Assembly: GCA_050743625.1 (NCBI GenBank)
Contig: JBOGED010000447.1
Span: forward strand, 1-11,618
Direction: 5' to 3'
Source: JBOGED01 sp050743625
GTDB taxonomy: Bacteria > Actinomycetota > Nitriliruptoria > Euzebyales > Egibacteraceae
DNA: 11,618 nt
Part shown: positions 1-5,424 of the stretch, piece by piece
Position numbering within the stretch: position 1 is the first letter of the stretch
Layout of the letters: each line of letters begins with the position of its first letter
Translations under genes and position numbers: made by a program
The notes under the pieces: generated by a model
Databases searched by the model: none
Told to the model about the DNA's origin: nothing
The model's input: the letters and a program-made list of their open reading frames with translations, nothing else

Positions 1-7
1 CACACAG

Positions 8-1369
8 CTACGCGACGGGGACCAGCAGGCAGAGCACCGCGCCTGGGGCGGCGCGCTCCAACGTCAGGCGACCACCTTCGGCCTCAACGAGCTGGCGGGC
101 GAGGACGAGCCCTCGCCCGGTCACCGTGTCCGCTCTCCCGGATAGCAGCCCTTCCCGGCGCTCGGGTGGGATTCCCGGACCCTCATCCGTGACGCAGAGG
201 CGGACCCACTTGGTGTCGCGCCCTTCCCCCGTCAGGCCGAGACCACCACCCGCGGCCACCGCTTGGACGCTGACGGTGATCGTCCCGGCGCCGTGCTCGA
301 GCGCGTTGTCGAGCAGCACCTGCAAGGATTGCCCGATCGCTCCGGGGCGCGCGCGGACCGGTGGTACGGGTGAGGCGTCGAGGACGACCTTGCGTCCCGC
401 CGACCGCGCCAAGGACTGCCATGCGTCCAGGCGGGCCGAAGCCAGCTCGGCGACATCGAACGAGCCGTCCGTCACGCCGCCTGGCGCATCGGCGAGGCTC
501 AGCAGCTCGGCGATCGTCGCCTCCAGCCGATCGGCCTCACGGATCGCCGCGCCGACCAGCTCGGGATCGGCGCCCGTGCCGTCGAGCGCCTCGAGGTCGA
601 GGCGCAGCGCGGTCAGTGGGGTGCGGAGCTGGTGCGAGGCGTCGGCACCGAACGAGCGGCTGCGGTCAAGCATCGCTCCCAACTGCGCCGCGGTCTCGTG
701 GAGCGCCTTCGCGACGTCGTCCGCCTCGGGCAAGCCGCTGTGGGGCACCCGGGCGGAGAAGTCGCCGTCACCAAGCCGCCGCGCGGCCTCGGCGAGCGAC
801 TCGAGCGGCGCGGCCAGGCGCTCACCCTGTATCCGGGCCATCATTGCCGCGGTGAACAGGGCAAAGAACGCGAGGCCACCGATCGCCACCCATGACTGCT
901 TGATGCTGGAGATCAGCGCATCGTCGTCATTGACAACCCATAACACACCACCAGTCCTGACCGGCACCGACACCACGAGGACACCGCCGTCGATGCTCCT
1001 GCGAGCCTGGCCACCGGTGGCCCCCCGAGTGTCGGCATCGAACTCGGGTGGAACCTGAGGGGGAGCGCCGGTGTCCGCCTGCAGGCCGGTGCGCGGATCG
1101 AACAGAATCAACCTCAGGCCCGGTCTCAGGCGCGCGACCTCGTCGAGGAACAGGATCTGCTCGAGCGCCGTGAGGTTGCGCTGGTCGATCGGGGCCACGA
1201 CCGCCTCAGCCAGCTCTTGAAGCGCCTCGAGCGCCTCCCGTTGCAGCACGATCCGCACGGCGACCGCCAAGGGCAGGCCGAGCAGTAGGACCGCCGCCGC
1301 AACGGCGGCGATCGTCGACTTCAAGAGCTGCCTACGCACGAGTGGCCCGAAACGGAAATCCTTTGGCAT
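8..1369 (-). CDS. Two-component sensor histidine kinase (HAMP-HisKA-HATPase)
   Basis: This 453-aa inner-membrane kinase senses an extracytoplasmic signal, autophosphorylates and passes phosphate to the adjacent response regulator. Visible parts, in order: TM1 (about 18-40), an extracytoplasmic domain of about 120 residues, TM2 (about 160-178), a HAMP-like linker (179-232), an H-box SHQLRTPL with phospho-acceptor His246, an N-box LLDNALEHG with Asn355, a G1 box DEGPGI (395-400) and a G2 box GRGLVLA (418-424). The ATP-lid/F-box stretch is short and the second glycine of the usual GxGLGL motif is Val. The ATG at 1369 is the only sensible start: the frame is closed by a stop further upstream and no alternative ATG or GTG lies between. 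No Shine-Dalgarno is visible; the base of an inverted repeat sits 2 nt upstream. The family is certain, the stimulus unknown. Confidence 0.95.
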   Translation of the reverse strand: MPKDFRFGPLVRRQLLKSTIAAVAAAVLLLGLPLAVAVRIVLQREALEALQELAEAVVAPIDQRNLTALEQILFLDEVARLRPGLRLILFDPRTGLQADTGAPPQVPPEFDADTRGATGGQARRSIDGGVLVVSVPVRTGGVLWVVNDDDALISSIKQSWVAIGGLAFFALFTAAMMARIQGERLAAPLESLAEAARRLGDGDFSARVPHSGLPEADDVAKALHETAAQLGAMLDRSRSFGADASHQLRTPLTALRLDLEALDGTGADPELVGAAIREADRLEATIAELLSLADAPGGVTDGSFDVAELASARLDAWQSLARSAGRKVVLDASPVPPVRARPGAIGQSLQVLLDNALEHGAGTITVSVQAVAAGGGLGLTGEGRDTKWVRLCVTDEGPGIPPERREGLLSGRADTVTGRGLVLARQLVEAEGGRLTLERAAPGAVLCLLVPVA

Positions 1370-1371
1370 TC

Positions 1372-1472
1372 GACTGCGTCTGCATCCCGTCTCGCGACGT
1401 TGCTCGTCGGTTACATATGCTCACCGATATGCGCCCTCCTCGCGCCTTGCGAGACGGGCGCAGACCCCAGTC
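1372..1472 (-). promoter_or_regulatory. Candidate structured RNA leader between regulator and kinase genes
   Basis: In the 124-nt gap between the two cistrons, 1386-1395 and 1449-1458 form a perfect 10-bp inverted repeat (cccgtctcgc / gcgagacggg). It continues outward collinearly with 6 bp (1378-1383 with 1460-1465) and 4 bp (1372-1375 with 1469-1472), separated by internal loops of 1-3 nt. The 53-nt interior contains further short stems: 1396-1399 with 1405-1408, 1415-1418 with 1427-1430, and 1431-1434 with 1442-1445. The base of the helix is 2 nt before the kinase ATG, which has no Shine-Dalgarno. The repeat is seen directly. A role in setting regulator:kinase ratio, in mRNA processing or in ligand sensing is inference. 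Confidence 0.45.
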
Positions 1473-1493
1473 TCGATGCATAAAGGACCTCCG

Positions 1494-2231
1494 CTACGGA
1501 CCACTAGTCTCGAACCGTAACCCGACTCCGCGGACCGTCGTGAGGTAGCGCGGGGCCGTCGCGTCGTCGCCCAGCTTCCGGCGTAGCCACGACACGTGCA
1601 TGTCGAGCGTCTTCGTCGACCCGAACCAGTTCGTGTCCCAGACGTCGGCCATGATCTGTTCGCGTGTCACGACCCTTCCCGCTCGGTCGACGAGCAGCGC
1701 GAGCAGGTCGAACTCCTTGGGGGTCAGCTCTAGCTCCTCGCCGCCGCGCCAGGCCCTTCGGGCAGACGTGTCGACACGGACGTCTTGAACCTCCTTGACC
1801 GGCGAGTCCTTCTGGTGCTCCGCCGCCCCCGCTCGGCGGAGCAACGCCCGGAGCCTTGCGAGGAGCTCGGCGAGCCGGAACGGCTTGGTCACGTAGTCGT
1901 CAGCCCCCGCGTCAAGACCGACTACGATGTCCGCCTCGGACGTCCGAGCGGTCAAGATCAGCACGGGCACGTCGGGGAGCAGGTCGCGCAACCGCCGGCA
2001 CACCTCCACCCCATCGATGTCAGGGAGGCCCAGGTCCAACACGACGGCCGCCACGCCTGGTACGGCGGCGTCAAGCGCCTCCGCGCCGGTGGCGACGCGC
2101 ACGACGTCGTAGGCGTCGCCGCGAAGCGCCGCGGCGAGCGGTGTCGCGATGCCGTCGTCGTCCTCGACGAGCAACACGGTTTTTGCCCGATCTTTGCCCT
2201 CGCTGGAGAAGCCCTTGGTTGTCTCCCTCAT
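1494..2231 (-). CDS. OmpR/PhoB-family response regulator
   Basis: This 245-aa cytoplasmic DNA-binding regulator is the likely partner of the kinase downstream on the same strand. The receiver domain (about 17-130) has acidic residues Glu23-Asp24-Asp25, phospho-acceptor Asp66 in VVLDLGLPD, Thr94 and Lys116 in TKPF. The winged-helix effector (about 150-243) has ELTPKEFDLL, the recognition-helix region TLDMHVSWLRRKLG and a C-terminal RGVGLRF wing where Tyr is more usual than Leu. The frame stays open far upstream, but that part is antisense to the protease gene and not protein-like. The ATG at 2231 puts the receiver in the normal place. ATG 2267, 12 codons earlier, is an alternative. Neither has a good Shine-Dalgarno. 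The gene is divergent from the HtrA-type protease, a likely target, with 34 bp between start codons. Confidence 0.95.
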   Translation of the reverse strand: MRETTKGFSSEGKDRAKTVLLVEDDDGIATPLAAALRGDAYDVVRVATGAEALDAAVPGVAAVVLDLGLPDIDGVEVCRRLRDLLPDVPVLILTARTSEADIVVGLDAGADDYVTKPFRLAELLARLRALLRRAGAAEHQKDSPVKEVQDVRVDTSARRAWRGGEELELTPKEFDLLALLVDRAGRVVTREQIMADVWDTNWFGSTKTLDMHVSWLRRKLGDDATAPRYLTTVRGVGLRFETSGP

Positions 2232-2251
2232 ACCGTGGAGTGTGCCAAGCC

Positions 2252-2261
2252 GAGAAAGGGG
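2252..2261 (+). promoter_or_regulatory. Shine-Dalgarno that fixes the protease start
   Basis: The purine run GAGAAAGGGG ends 4 nt before the ATG at 2266. It supports this start over in-frame starts up to 39 codons further upstream, which lie inside the divergent regulator gene and give an un-protein-like N-terminus. Confidence 0.6.
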
Positions 2262-2265
2262 CGCC

Positions 2266-3492
2266 ATGTACGACACCGACGAAGAACGATCACCCGTCTC
2301 GACGGAGCCGATCCCAATCTCCCCACCGCCCCCCGACGCGCCTCCGGAGGGGCCCGCAGCAGAAGCTGCGGATCTGAGCCGGAACGCTGTCGACGCGTCC
2401 GGGCGGGTGGATGGGCGTCGGGGAGGATGGAGGCCAATCGCGGCGGCGGCGGTGGTGGCCGCGGTCGTCTCGGTGGGGATCACCGTACCGATGACGCGGG
2501 CCCTTCTCCCTCCTGATGAGGCGCCCGCGCCCAGCTCGTCAGTCTCGCCCGAGTCGGGCACCGCGGTACTGCCCGGTCCCGACGCGACCGGAGCGCTTCC
2601 GGTCCAGACGATCGCGGCGCGGATCCTCCCCTCGGTGGCGAGGGTGGACGTTGCCGGCCCGATCGGCGAGGGGTCTGGCTCCGCCGTGGTGTTCCGCGCC
2701 GACGGGTACCTGCTGACGAACAACCACGTCGTGTCCAGCGCTCGCCGGGTCGACGTCCAGCTTCCCGATGGCGAGATGTACGAGGCTCAGGTCGTCGGCA
2801 CCGACCCGACCATCGACCTTGCGGTCCTGAGGATCGACGTATCCGGCCTCCCGGTCCCGCAGTTCGCGACCGAGGCGCCCCCAGTCGGTGCGCCGGTGGT
2901 CGCGGTCGGCTCCCCGTTCGGGTTCGACAGCACGGTCACGGCGGGAGTCGTGAGCCAGATCGGCCGCCAAGTCAACCCTCCAGGCGGCGGCTCCTTGCTC
3001 GACACGATCCAGACCGACGCGGCAATCAACCCAGGCAACTCAGGTGGCCCCCTGGTCGATGACCACGCTCGCGTGATCGGCCTGAACACCGCGATCATCT
3101 CACCCAGCGGCTCGAACGACGGCATCGGTTTCGCCGTCCCGATCACCAGCGTCGTGCCGGCCGCTGAGCAGCTCATCGACCAAGGGTTCATCGAGCGCGC
3201 CCAGCTCGGCGTGAGCATCGAATCTGTCGGGCCGGACATCGCCGAGCTCTACGGCCTTCCGTCCAACGGCGCGGTGGTGCGTGATGTCGTCCCGTCCAGC
3301 AGCGCGGATCAGGCCGGCTTGCGGCGCGGCGACATCATCACTGCCGTGGACGGCCAACCCCTCGAATCCGCCGTCGATCTGACCGCGCGTGTCCGCGCGC
3401 TGGAGCCCGGGGACCAGATCCGGCTCACCGTCGTGCGCGGCGATGAGGAACGCGAGGTCACCGCGACGCTTGGTGCGACTCCCCGCGAGTAG
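2266..3492 (+). CDS. htrA: HtrA/DegP-family membrane-anchored serine protease with PDZ domain
   Basis: This 408-aa envelope protease degrades or processes misfolded extracytoplasmic proteins. It has a cytoplasmic N-terminus rich in Pro, Ala and acidic residues (1-55), one TM anchor (about 56-75), a Pro/Ser-rich linker (82-110), a trypsin-like domain (115-305) and one PDZ domain (about 312-402). The catalytic triad is complete: His154 in TNNHVV, Asp184 in TIDLAVL, and Ser259 in NPGNSGGP. The oxyanion and substrate-loop motif GSPFGF is at 215-220. Length and layout match single-PDZ actinobacterial HtrA/PepD proteins. Divergence from a two-component regulator argues that it belongs to that regulon, as mprAB-pepD does in mycobacteria; this is an analogy, not shown here. 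The 3' end overlaps the convergent gene by 35 nt. Confidence 0.95.
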   Translation: MYDTDEERSPVSTEPIPISPPPPDAPPEGPAAEAADLSRNAVDASGRVDGRRGGWRPIAAAAVVAAVVSVGITVPMTRALLPPDEAPAPSSSVSPESGTAVLPGPDATGALPVQTIAARILPSVARVDVAGPIGEGSGSAVVFRADGYLLTNNHVVSSARRVDVQLPDGEMYEAQVVGTDPTIDLAVLRIDVSGLPVPQFATEAPPVGAPVVAVGSPFGFDSTVTAGVVSQIGRQVNPPGGGSLLDTIQTDAAINPGNSGGPLVDDHARVIGLNTAIISPSGSNDGIGFAVPITSVVPAAEQLIDQGFIERAQLGVSIESVGPDIAELYGLPSNGAVVRDVVPSSSADQAGLRRGDIITAVDGQPLESAVDLTARVRALEPGDQIRLTVVRGDEEREVTATLGATPRE

Positions 3493-3883
3493 CGGCGGTT
3501 GGCATCAGGCCGGCCCGTGCCAAGGCACCGCGCAGCAGGTTGCGCAGGACCGCGTCGGTGGCACGGCCGGCCTGGCTCGCCGCCTCGTCCCAAGCCACGA
3601 TCAGCCGGTTCAGGTCGAGGCTGGACAGCTCTGGGAACAGGTGAAGGACCCGAAGGTCCAGGGTGAGCTGCGGCTCGGCCGGCTCGGCCACGACCACTCG
3701 CACCACGTTGGCGATCAAGCAACCCCCGTCATCGGTCTGCCAAGATCCCGCGACCAGTGGGAGGTCCTCACGCTCGGCGACCTCGCACAACGCGCGCTGG
3801 GCGGGGAAGGGCAATCGAGCGATCGCCGTCCCGAGGCGCTGTGCGGGGCTCATCTCGCTGAACACTCGGACGGTTTTCCGCAT
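3458..3883 (-). CDS. Small conserved-looking protein of unknown function
   Basis: The product is a 141-aa soluble protein I do not recognise. It has no signal peptide or TM segment. The N-terminal part (12-42) is helical with an Ala/Arg-rich pattern; a middle segment has DDGGCLIANVV (51-61); a later segment has RVLHLFPELSS and LIVAWDEAA (about 78-102), then a helix and a polar tail. The composition is protein-like, with alternating hydrophobics and few of the Arg/Pro/Ser runs seen in antisense frames here. An excellent Shine-Dalgarno lies 7 nt before ATG 3883. Met11 at 3853 is a less likely start. The gene is divergent from the GroES-like gene and may share regulation with it. Its 3' end overlaps the protease gene by 35 nt tail to tail. 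That it is a real gene is fairly secure; function is open. Confidence 0.8.
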   Translation of the reverse strand: MRKTVRVFSEMSPAQRLGTAIARLPFPAQRALCEVAEREDLPLVAGSWQTDDGGCLIANVVRVVVAEPAEPQLTLDLRVLHLFPELSSLDLNRLIVAWDEAASQAGRATDAVLRNLLRGALARAGLMPTAATRGESHQASR

Positions 3884-3890
3884 CCCCCGT

Positions 3891-3897
3891 ACTCCTT
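3891..3897 (-). promoter_or_regulatory. Strong Shine-Dalgarno for the unknown 141-aa gene
   Basis: AAGGAGT on the minus strand lies 7 nt before the ATG at 3883. It is the best ribosome-binding site in the window and the main reason to choose this start and to accept the gene as real. Confidence 0.75.
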
Positions 3898-3919
3898 GGT
3901 CCCTGGTGACTGGTCCTAT

Positions 3920-3945
3920 CCTCGCACGGTGGACTTGGTGCGAGG
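3920..3945. promoter_or_regulatory. Operator-like 8-bp perfect inverted repeat in a divergent promoter region
   Basis: CCTCGCAC (3920-3927) and GTGCGAGG (3938-3945) are perfect inverted copies with a 10-nt spacer, in the 81-bp region between the divergent unknown gene and the GroES-like gene. The sequence TATCCTC occurs twice (3917-3923 and 3950-3956), once overlapping the left arm and once just beyond the right arm. It could be a repressor operator or a hairpin in the leader of the leftward transcript. It is not the CIRCE sequence bound by HrcA. Confidence 0.5.
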
Positions 3946-3949
3946 CGGT

Positions 3950-3955
3950 TATCCT
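3950..3955 (+). promoter_or_regulatory. Putative -10 box (TATCCT) of the GroES-like gene
   Basis: TATCCT fits TAnnnT and lies 9 nt before the ATG at 3965, which predicts a leaderless or nearly leaderless mRNA. There is no Shine-Dalgarno at usual spacing. No convincing -35 box is seen. Confidence 0.45.
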
Positions 3956-3964
3956 CTTTTCACG

Positions 3965-4327
3965 ATGACCTCAGAATCCACCTTCCCACCACACGGCTGC
4001 CCCGACGAGGACTCCAAGTTGGCGGTGCGCGTCACCGCCGACCGGATCCTGTGTCGCGCGCCCGACGAGGGGGATCGCCGCACCCGCGCCGGGATCCTCA
4101 TCCCCGCCACCGCAAAGAGCGCTGATCGGCGCGGGCTATGGGCCGAGGTGACTGAGGTCGGCCCGCTTGTGCGGACGATCGAAGCAGGTGACAAGGTGCT
4201 GTTCCTACCCGACAGCGTGATCGAGGTCGACGTTCGTGGAGACCTCTTCTTGATCGTGCGAGAGCGCGACGTCCACGCGGTCGCCTCTCAGGAGCGCTCG
4301 GCCGGGTCGACCGGCCTCTACCTCTAA
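3965..4327 (+). CDS. GroES-like co-chaperonin family protein
   Basis: This 120-aa protein has a Cpn10 (GroES) fold. After a polar N-terminal extension (1-18), LAVRVTADRILC matches the first GroES strands. AGILIPATA (42-50) sits where the GroEL-binding mobile loop is expected, with Ile-Leu-Ile where GroES usually has Ile-Val-Leu. AEVTEVGP, AGDKVLFLP and a final strand ending in ERDVHAV follow. The C-terminal tail ends STGLYL. Actinobacteria carry such divergent GroES-like proteins apart from the groES-groEL operon. No GroEL is in this window, so whether it caps a chaperonin is unknown. The frame is open upstream, but that part is antisense to the unknown gene; ATG 3965 gives the family-length product and follows a TATCCT box. 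It probably reads on towards rnhB, 34 nt downstream. Confidence 0.85.
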   Translation: MTSESTFPPHGCPDEDSKLAVRVTADRILCRAPDEGDRRTRAGILIPATAKSADRRGLWAEVTEVGPLVRTIEAGDKVLFLPDSVIEVDVRGDLFLIVRERDVHAVASQERSAGSTGLYL

Positions 4328-4330
4328 GGG

Positions 4331-4346
4331 GCTTCCTGACGGAAGC
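4331..4346 (+). terminator. Small hairpin between the GroES-like gene and rnhB
   Basis: The arms gcttcc (4331-4336) and ggaagc (4341-4346) form a perfect 6-bp stem with a TGAC loop just after the GroES-like stop codon. There is no T-tract, so this is a weak terminator or attenuator at best. Confidence 0.3.
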
Positions 4347-4348
4347 AT

Positions 4349-4354
4349 TAACAT
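4349..4354 (+). promoter_or_regulatory. Putative -10 box (TAACAT) of rnhB
   Basis: TAACAT lies 7 nt before the ATG at 4362, so transcription would begin at or next to the A of the start codon. No Shine-Dalgarno is present. A separate leaderless promoter for rnhB is plausible but unproven; no clear -35 element is visible. Confidence 0.4.
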
Positions 4355-4361
4355 CATCGCC

Positions 4362-5039
4362 ATGAGGCCCGTCAGCAACCGGAAGAACGTCCAGTACTCC
4401 GGAGGGCGCCGGAAGCGGCTCCCGGACGTTCCTGGCTTGGCGTACGAGCGCGACTGGTGGGCGGAAGGAGCCGTCGTCGCCGGCGTCGATGAGGTCGGGC
4501 GGGGCGCGTGGGCGGGGCCGGTGACGTATGGCGCGGTCGTGCTTCCCGCCGACCGGCGGATGTACAAGCTGCGGGATTCGAAGATGCTCGACCCGCAGCG
4601 ACGGTCCGAGCTGGCGGCGCGCATCATGGACTTCGCCCTGGCCGCCTCGATCGGGCATGCGAGCAGCGACGAGATCGACGCGATGGGCATGACCGAGGCG
4701 ATGCGCCTCGCCGCGCGGCGCGCGGTCAGCGGGCTGCCGGTCCGCCCCGACGTGTGCCTGCTGGACGGGAACTGGGACTTCCTCGCGGGTGTCGGGACAC
4801 ACAACGAGCGGATCATCCACGGGGATGCACGCTCGGCCTCGATCGCCGCCGCATCGATCGTCGCGAAGGTCACCCGAGATCAGCTCATGACCGATGCGTG
4901 CCCGACCTATCCGCTCTACGGGTTCTCCCGGAACAAGGGGTACCCCTCGCCTGAGCACCAAGGGTCGCTGCGCTCCCTCGGGCCGTGCCCTCTCCACCGC
5001 CACAGCTGGGCGCCCATCGTCGCGCTGCAGCGCGGGTAG
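4362..5039 (+). CDS. rnhB: Ribonuclease HII
   Basis: This 225-aa cytoplasmic endonuclease cuts the RNA strand of RNA-DNA hybrids and removes misincorporated ribonucleotides from DNA. GVDEVGRGAWAGPV (41-54) supplies catalytic Asp43 and Glu44. LLDGN supplies Asp135. GDARSASIAAASIVAKVTRD (154-173) supplies Asp155. The C-terminal segment around YGFSRNKGY (186-194) carries the Tyr that reads the RNA-DNA junction, followed by PEHQGSLRSLGPCPLHRHSW-type residues to 216. His153 replaces the Lys often found before the GD motif. The N-terminus is about 20 residues longer than in typical homologues, but no better start exists. Codon use matches the neighbours. The family assignment is secure. Confidence 0.96.
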   Translation: MRPVSNRKNVQYSGGRRKRLPDVPGLAYERDWWAEGAVVAGVDEVGRGAWAGPVTYGAVVLPADRRMYKLRDSKMLDPQRRSELAARIMDFALAASIGHASSDEIDAMGMTEAMRLAARRAVSGLPVRPDVCLLDGNWDFLAGVGTHNERIIHGDARSASIAAASIVAKVTRDQLMTDACPTYPLYGFSRNKGYPSPEHQGSLRSLGPCPLHRHSWAPIVALQRG

Positions 5040-5134
5040 GCGCTTGGACAAGCGTTATCGACAAGACGTGGTCGATGTGTTGGTGCGCTATTCCTTCGGT
5101 CTTCCAGCGGTGGGGCATCGAGGAGGCATCCGTC

Positions 5135-5152
5135 GGCGACCTCGTGGTCGCC
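5135..5152. terminator. Perfect 7-bp hairpin downstream of rnhB
   Basis: GGCGACC (5135-5141), loop TCGT, GGTCGCC (5146-5152). It is a stable GC stem without a T-tract and may end rnhB transcription. Confidence 0.3.
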
Positions 5153-5228
5153 TCTCCGGGTGATCTGTGCATCCAGATGTAGGCGACACTAGTACGGGCG
5201 GTGCGGGGCGAAACGGCCGGAAGTGGCT

Positions 5229-5369
5229 ATGGCCCGCATGAACGAGCACGGGGATCATGGCCTCTACGGGGCCCCAGGGTGCCCCCGGCCCGGCCTCTTG
5301 TTGACTGCGCAGGCGGCCGGGCCTTCGTGTTGCCCTTGTGGCCAGGTGCGTGCCGAACCCTGGCCATAA
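5229..5369 (+). CDS. Possible Cys-rich leader peptide upstream of the mshC-like gene
   Basis: A 46-codon frame opens with ATG after GGAAG (5219-5223, 5 nt spacing) and ends with TAA at 5367-5369, 55 nt before the ligase start. It has four Cys residues: Cys18 and a cluster Cys34-Cys35-Pro36-Cys37 (codons TGT TGC CCT TGT at 5328-5339). The cluster lies directly between two strong inverted repeats, and the second repeat contains the stop codon. Polycysteine upstream frames act as cysteine-responsive attenuators in mycobacteria, and the downstream enzyme consumes cysteine; the link is inference. Chance reading frames of this length are common in GC-rich DNA, so confidence is low. Confidence 0.3.
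   Translation: MARMNEHGDHGLYGAPGCPRPGLLLTAQAAGPSCCPCGQVRAEPWP
5287..5323 (+). promoter_or_regulatory. 9-bp inverted repeat just before the Cys codon cluster
   Basis: GGCCCGGCC (5287-5295) pairs perfectly with GGCCGGGCC (5315-5323) across a 19-nt loop. It ends 4 nt before the first codon of the Cys cluster. It is followed by a moderately T-rich stretch. It could be an rnhB terminator or the first arm of an attenuator. Confidence 0.45.
5336..5369 (+). promoter_or_regulatory. 11-bp inverted repeat overlapping the last Cys codon and leader stop
   Basis: TTGTGGCCAGG (5336-5346) pairs with CCTGGCCATAA (5359-5369) with one G-U wobble and a 12-nt loop. The left arm overlaps the last Cys codon (5337-5339) and the right arm contains the stop codon, so a ribosome held at the Cys codons would block this helix. 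It could equally be a terminator or a DNA operator. Confidence 0.45.
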
Positions 5370-5372
5370 GAC

Positions 5373-5398
5373 TTGAACGGGCGTCGAAGGAATAGGAT
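5373..5398 (+). promoter_or_regulatory. Weak promoter candidate for the mshC-like gene
   Basis: TTGAAC (5373-5378) and TAGGAT (5393-5398) resemble -35 and -10 boxes, but the spacer is 14 nt rather than about 17. If used, the leader would be about 20 nt, without a Shine-Dalgarno. Confidence 0.3.
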
Positions 5399-5424
5399 CG
5401 GGGTCCGCGGACGCTCTTCACGGT

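Larger units (their letters stand above)
5040..5424. other. 385-nt gap between rnhB and the mshC-like gene
   Basis: No long convincing gene is present. The gap holds a 5-bp hairpin right after the rnhB stop (5041-5045 with 5050-5054), a 7-bp hairpin with a TCGT loop (5135-5141 with 5146-5152), a possible short Cys-containing reading frame (5229-5369), and two strong inverted repeats (5287-5323 and 5336-5369). Between 5044 and 5181 two different frames give partly protein-like peptides that stop at 5163 and 5182; this could be a decayed gene or chance. Confidence 0.6.

Noticed and set aside
126..1058. A 310-codon open frame on the plus strand
   Set aside because: It is exactly antisense to the histidine kinase gene. 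The translation is Arg/Ser/Pro-rich with no domain, as expected for GC-rich shadow frames.
2232..2723. N-terminal extension of the response regulator
   Set aside because: It is antisense to the protease gene, and the Ser/Thr/Pro/Ala-rich sequence has no receiver homology. A normal receiver starts after ATG 2231.
3920..3945. CIRCE heat-shock operator before the GroES-like gene
   Set aside because: The inverted repeat does not match TTAGCACTC-N9-GAGTGCTAA, so HrcA control cannot be claimed.
3389..3964. N-terminal extension of the GroES-like frame by 192 codons
   Set aside because: The extension runs antisense through the unknown gene, overlaps htrA and is not protein-like. The family length fits a start at 3965.
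5201..5395. A 64-codon frame starting with GTG before the mshC-like gene
   Set aside because: It has no ribosome-binding site and an Arg/Pro-rich, un-protein-like sequence. The overlapping Cys-containing frame at 5229 is the more interesting candidate.
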